Assembly: GCA_019358875.1 (NCBI GenBank)
Contig: JAHHIF010000004.1
Span: 62,001-126,000, forward strand
Length of the DNA stretch: 64,000 nt
Source: Symplocastrum torsivum CPER-KK1
GTDB lineage: Bacteria > Cyanobacteriota > Cyanobacteriia > Cyanobacteriales > Coleofasciculaceae
Direction of reading: 5' to 3'
Shown here: piece after piece, positions 62,477 to 64,000 of the stretch
How the letters are laid out: every line of letters begins with the position of its first letter
Position numbering within the stretch: the stretch's first letter is position 1
The notes under the pieces: generated by a model
What the model was told of the DNA's origin: nothing
The model's input: only the letters and a program-made list of their open reading frames with translations
Database searches by the model: none
Made by a program: the position numbers and the translations under genes

Positions 62477-63079
62477 GTGAGTGAGTGCCTAATTATTTTT
62501 ACCCGTTATCCAGAACCAGGAAAGACAAAAACACGACTAATACCTGTTCTGGGTGCGGAAGGCGCGGCAAGTCTTCAACGCCAGATGACGGAACAAACGA
62601 TAGCTAAGGCAAAGGCACTTCAGTGTGAACGTCAAATTTCCATCGCCGTCTACTTCTCTGATGGTAGTCAACCGCTAATGGAAAATTGGTTAGGTACTAG
62701 CGTGGTTTACCGACGACAGAGTGATGGCGACTTGGGAACCCGAATAGCAGTTGCGTTTCAAACCGAGTTAGAAGCGGGCGCACAAGGCGTTGTGATTATT
62801 GGCACCGATTGTCCTGATTTAACTATAGAGATACTGACACAAGCGTTTGAAGCACTGAAAGAGCATGACTTAGTACTGGGACCCGCCGCCGATGGGGGGT
62901 ATTATTTGATAGGGCTGCGTCGATTATTTCCAGAACTGTTTGTCGAAGTGAGTTGGGGAACGTCTCAAGTGCGGCAACAAACGGTAGAGATTGCCCAGAG
63001 TATTGATTTAGCGATCGCTTTTCTTCCCCTCCTTAATGATATTGACCGTCCAGAAGATTTGGTAGGACGAAGTTTTTGA
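62477..63079 (+). CDS. TIGR04282-family arsenosugar biosynthesis glycosyltransferase
   Basis: From the GTG at 62477 there are 200 residues. SECLIIFTRYPEPGKTKTRLIPVLG is the nucleotide-sugar entry motif, with GTDCPDLTIEIL, LGPAADGGYYLIGL and the acidic FLPLLNDIDRPEDL. This is the TIGR04282 (DUF2064) group linked to arsenosugar synthesis by phylogenetic profile. AAGGA lies 6 nt before the GTG, so this start is chosen over the ATG at 62426, which would add 17 residues. It is immediately followed by the TIGR04283 gene. Confidence 0.87.
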   Translation: MSECLIIFTRYPEPGKTKTRLIPVLGAEGAASLQRQMTEQTIAKAKALQCERQISIAVYFSDGSQPLMENWLGTSVVYRRQSDGDLGTRIAVAFQTELEAGAQGVVIIGTDCPDLTIEILTQAFEALKEHDLVLGPAADGGYYLIGLRRLFPELFVEVSWGTSQVRQQTVEIAQSIDLAIAFLPLLNDIDRPEDLVGRSF

Positions 63080-63128
63080 CTCTTTAGTTATCATTCATCA
63101 GTTTTTTATGCCTATACCTCTTCCCTAA

Positions 63129-63818
63129 ATGGAAGCAGAAAAAATTTCGATAATTATTCCAGTTTTGAATGAAGCAAACACAATTAATGCGGTGTTGGCA
63201 AGAATTTTAGGTGCATCGAATGTGGAAGTAATTGTCGTCGATGGAGGAAGTCAAGATGAAACCGTGGCACTTGCACAATCCGTTGGTGTTAAAGTCATTG
63301 CGGTGACAAGTGGGCGTGCCAGTCAAATGAATGCAGGTGCAGCCGTTGCAACAGGTAGTATTCTACTGTTTCTTCATGCTGACACCCATTTACCACCTGC
63401 GTTTGATACCTTAGTTCGCCAAGTGCTGCAAAATACGGGAGCAATTGCTGGTGCATTTGAATTGAGAATTGATGCTGAATTATGGGGAATACGTGTAATT
63501 GAAAAGATGGTAAATTGGCGATCGCGTTTTCTCTCTCTGCCTTATGGTGACCAGGCAATCTTTTTACAAGCCTCTATTTTTAAAGAAATTGGTGGTTTTC
63601 TTAACCTACCGATCATGGAAGATTTTGAATTGATGCGATGTTTGAAGCGCTATGGAAAAATTGCGATTGTACCTGCGCCTGTACTCACCTCTGGACGACG
63701 CTGGCAGAAACTTGGGGTAGTGAGAACAACGCTAATCAATCAATTAATCATCATTGGTTATTTCCTAGGGGTTCCCCCAGCAAAGCTTGCTCGTTGGTAT
63801 CGGCAAAGACGTAAATAG
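63129..63818 (+). CDS. TIGR04283-family arsenosugar biosynthesis glycosyltransferase
   Basis: The 229-residue GT2-fold enzyme has KISIIIPVLNEANTINAVL (entry motif), VIVVDGGSQDETVALA, LLFLHADTHLPPAFD (DxD-like), LPYGDQAIFL and the acceptor part IMEDFELMRCLKRYGKIAI. It ends in a hydrophobic anchor followed by RWYRQRRK. The gene lies 49 bp after the TIGR04282 gene; the two usually occur together in arsenosugar gene sets. The sugar donor is not predictable. A further gene starts 38 bp later. Confidence 0.9.
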   Translation: MEAEKISIIIPVLNEANTINAVLARILGASNVEVIVVDGGSQDETVALAQSVGVKVIAVTSGRASQMNAGAAVATGSILLFLHADTHLPPAFDTLVRQVLQNTGAIAGAFELRIDAELWGIRVIEKMVNWRSRFLSLPYGDQAIFLQASIFKEIGGFLNLPIMEDFELMRCLKRYGKIAIVPAPVLTSGRRWQKLGVVRTTLINQLIIIGYFLGVPPAKLARWYRQRRK

Positions 63819-63856
63819 TTAGTTTCATCAGTTTCCTTTATTACGGGTGCATCCCA

Positions 63857-64000
63857 ATGAAAGCCAAAATACTGGAATGCGATCGCAACCCAAAAGAGCC
63901 TTCATCACCAAAATCTGTGTCTATACCTGATGAGGAATTAAAAGCGATCGCGTACAGCATGGATGCTCTAATTCCAGGTTTTTATGCTTGGTTTGGCTCA
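63857..64000 (+). CDS. 5' end of an unidentified gene, cut by window edge
   Basis: ATG at 63857 opens a frame that runs to the window edge (48 codons, MKAKILECDRNPKEPSS... then ELKAIAYSMDALIPGFYAWFGS). The spacing of 38 bp after the TIGR04283 gene suggests the same operon. The family is not recognised from this fragment. Confidence 0.55.
   Translation, partial: MKAKILECDRNPKEPSSPKSVSIPDEELKAIAYSMDALIPGFYAWFGS

Overview
The window is a piece of a cyanobacterial chromosome. The palindrome GCGATCGC (HIP1) and its core recur throughout. The gene content is also cyanobacterial: an apocarotenoid-type oxygenase, CHAT-TPR and DUF928 proteins, Ser/Thr kinase-WD40 and PAS-rich kinases, a YbdK ligase, heptameric tandem repeats, and the TIGR04282/TIGR04283 arsenosugar glycosyltransferases. 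The style suggests a large-genome, possibly filamentous, cyanobacterium; this is inference. I found no rRNA, tRNA, CRISPR array, transposase or integrase.

Layout. 1-5.6 kb: membrane-protein tail, Uma2 nuclease, coaE, RodZ-like protein, tldD, a repeat-rich secreted protein and an L,D-transpeptidase. 5.7-14 kb: glycine cleavage genes gcvP, gcvH and gcvT, all on the minus strand but split by a plus-strand alpha/beta hydrolase and a type II restriction-modification pair whose genes overlap by ATGA. 14-23 kb: VUT transporter, class-I amidotransferase, carotenoid oxygenase, a candidate ~50-nt small RNA, gloA, eno and an orphan sugar ABC permease. 23.4-36.1 kb: a signalling block with a multi-PAS/GAF diguanylate cyclase, an exported TPR-CHAT protein divergent from a DUF928 protein, and two PAS histidine kinases, one with an AhpD-like CxxC N-terminal domain. 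36-45.5 kb: arginase-family protein, nadE, LuxR regulator, an RND efflux adaptor/pump pair separated by a strongly structured spacer, and a decayed Panacea-domain gene. 45.8-54.3 kb: TPR protein, a composite inverted-repeat element, Ser/Thr kinase-WD40, YbdK ligase, twelve perfect CCCAATT heptamers, and an M48-like membrane protein that has lost its metal-binding residues. 54.8-64 kb: a GH9 cellulase with CBM2 and Calx-beta domains but no signal peptide, a 46-codon ORF behind a structured leader, an aldo/keto reductase, two signal-less peptidoglycan hydrolases, and the arsenosugar glycosyltransferase pair followed by a gene cut by the window edge.

The strongest non-gene signal is a dispersed repeat of about 110 bp with TATAGC(A/G)G ends. 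Three of its four copies lie with the same end at, or within about 5 bp of, the stop codon of a minus-strand gene (gcvH, gcvT, the CHAT gene). Read from those genes, each copy gives a hairpin followed by a T-run, so it looks like a portable transcription terminator. One copy also supplies the last seven codons and the stop of the diguanylate cyclase on the other strand. Further points of interest are the candidate small RNA near 18.95 kb, the structured leader plus 46-codon ORF near 57.9 kb, the M48 pseudoprotease, and the AhpD-like/histidine kinase fusion.
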